From Bacteroidales bacterium UBA1253 (GTDB taxonomy: Bacteria > Bacteroidota > Bacteroidia > Bacteroidales > Paludibacteraceae): a DNA stretch of 13,590 nucleotides. Location: the NCBI GenBank assembly GCA_002308815.1, contig DBVX01000057.1, forward strand, positions 22,754-36,343, in the 5' to 3' direction. Position 1 is the stretch's first letter. Each line of letters begins with the position of its first letter. The notes under the pieces were generated by a model. The model searched no databases. It worked only from the letters and a program-made list of their open reading frames with translations, and was not told where the DNA came from. The position numbers and the translations under genes are program-made. Positions 13,547 to 13,590 of the stretch are shown piece by piece.

Positions 13547-13590
13547 ATGCAACCTACCCTATTTGTATTGGCAGCCGGAATGGGCAGCCG
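13547..13590 (+). CDS. Nucleotidyltransferase (sugar-phosphate nucleotidyltransferase type), 5' end only (partial)
   Basis: Fourteen codons are visible, reading MQPTLFVLAAGMGS and then R or similar at the edge. The hydrophobic strand followed by LAAGMGSR is the nucleotide-binding signature of NTP-transferase (GT-A fold) proteins that attach NMP to sugar phosphates or related acceptors. The ATG lies 14 bases after the aspartate kinase stop, so it is probably the next gene of the same operon. The specific substrate cannot be told from so short a piece. Confidence 0.75.
   Translation, partial: MQPTLFVLAAGMGS

Noticed and set aside
1..13590. tRNA/rRNA genes, CRISPR arrays, insertion sequences or phage genes.
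   Set aside because: None was seen: the window is almost fully covered by recognisable protein genes, and the only non-coding stretch over 150 bases is the 256-base divergent spacer.

Overview
The window reads as chromosomal DNA from a member of the Bacteroidota, most likely the order Bacteroidales. Four things point there: three good matches to the Bacteroidetes-type promoter (TTTG, about 20 bases, TAnnTTTG); a Bacteroidetes-type putative porin; a GH57 amylase-like protein of the kind found in Bacteroides and Prevotella; and a TamB/TamL-type outer-membrane assembly protein. These family assignments come from memory of the families, not from a database search. No RNA genes, CRISPR array, transposase or phage genes are visible, and the window is almost fully coding.

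Left part, minus strand, transcribed right to left. At the extreme left edge is the first 32 bases of dapB (lysine/diaminopimelate pathway), with its own near-perfect promoter. To its right, and transcribed towards it, is a tight four-gene cluster: a GH57 amylase-like protein (5151-6437), a putative porin (3292-5151), a two-AAA-domain Clp ATPase of the ClpC/ClpA class (980-3265) and a Rossmann/DUF2520 protein (126-974). Stop and start codons overlap or lie only a few bases apart (TGATG, 26 bases, 5 bases), and a consensus promoter sits just upstream of the GH57 gene, so the four genes are probably one operon. The GH57 protein lacks the usual catalytic aspartate and is probably a pseudoenzyme. 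The Clp ATPase lacks the coiled-coil middle domain of ClpC.

Centre, minus strand. One reading frame of about 1620 codons (6523-11379) contains a complete TamB, with its N-terminal membrane anchor, long beta-rich periplasmic region and C-terminal DUF490 module. It continues without interruption into an outer-membrane beta-barrel of the BamA/TamA/TamL type, with no POTRA domains between. This single-chain TamB-barrel fusion is the most striking item in the window: one polypeptide would span inner membrane, periplasm and outer membrane.

Right part, plus strand. A divergent, AT-rich 256-base spacer (11380-11635) carries a promoter for a GC-rich operon: a membrane-anchored TPR protein, ribH (riboflavin synthesis), a very short aspartate kinase without ACT domains, and the first codons of a nucleotidyltransferase. 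The ribH and aspartate kinase genes overlap by 14 bases. The aspartate kinase keeps its catalytic motifs but has lost the allosteric region, so it is predicted to escape feedback inhibition through that region. Together with dapB, both ends of the window touch the aspartate-lysine/diaminopimelate pathway, although the two genes are in separate transcription units.
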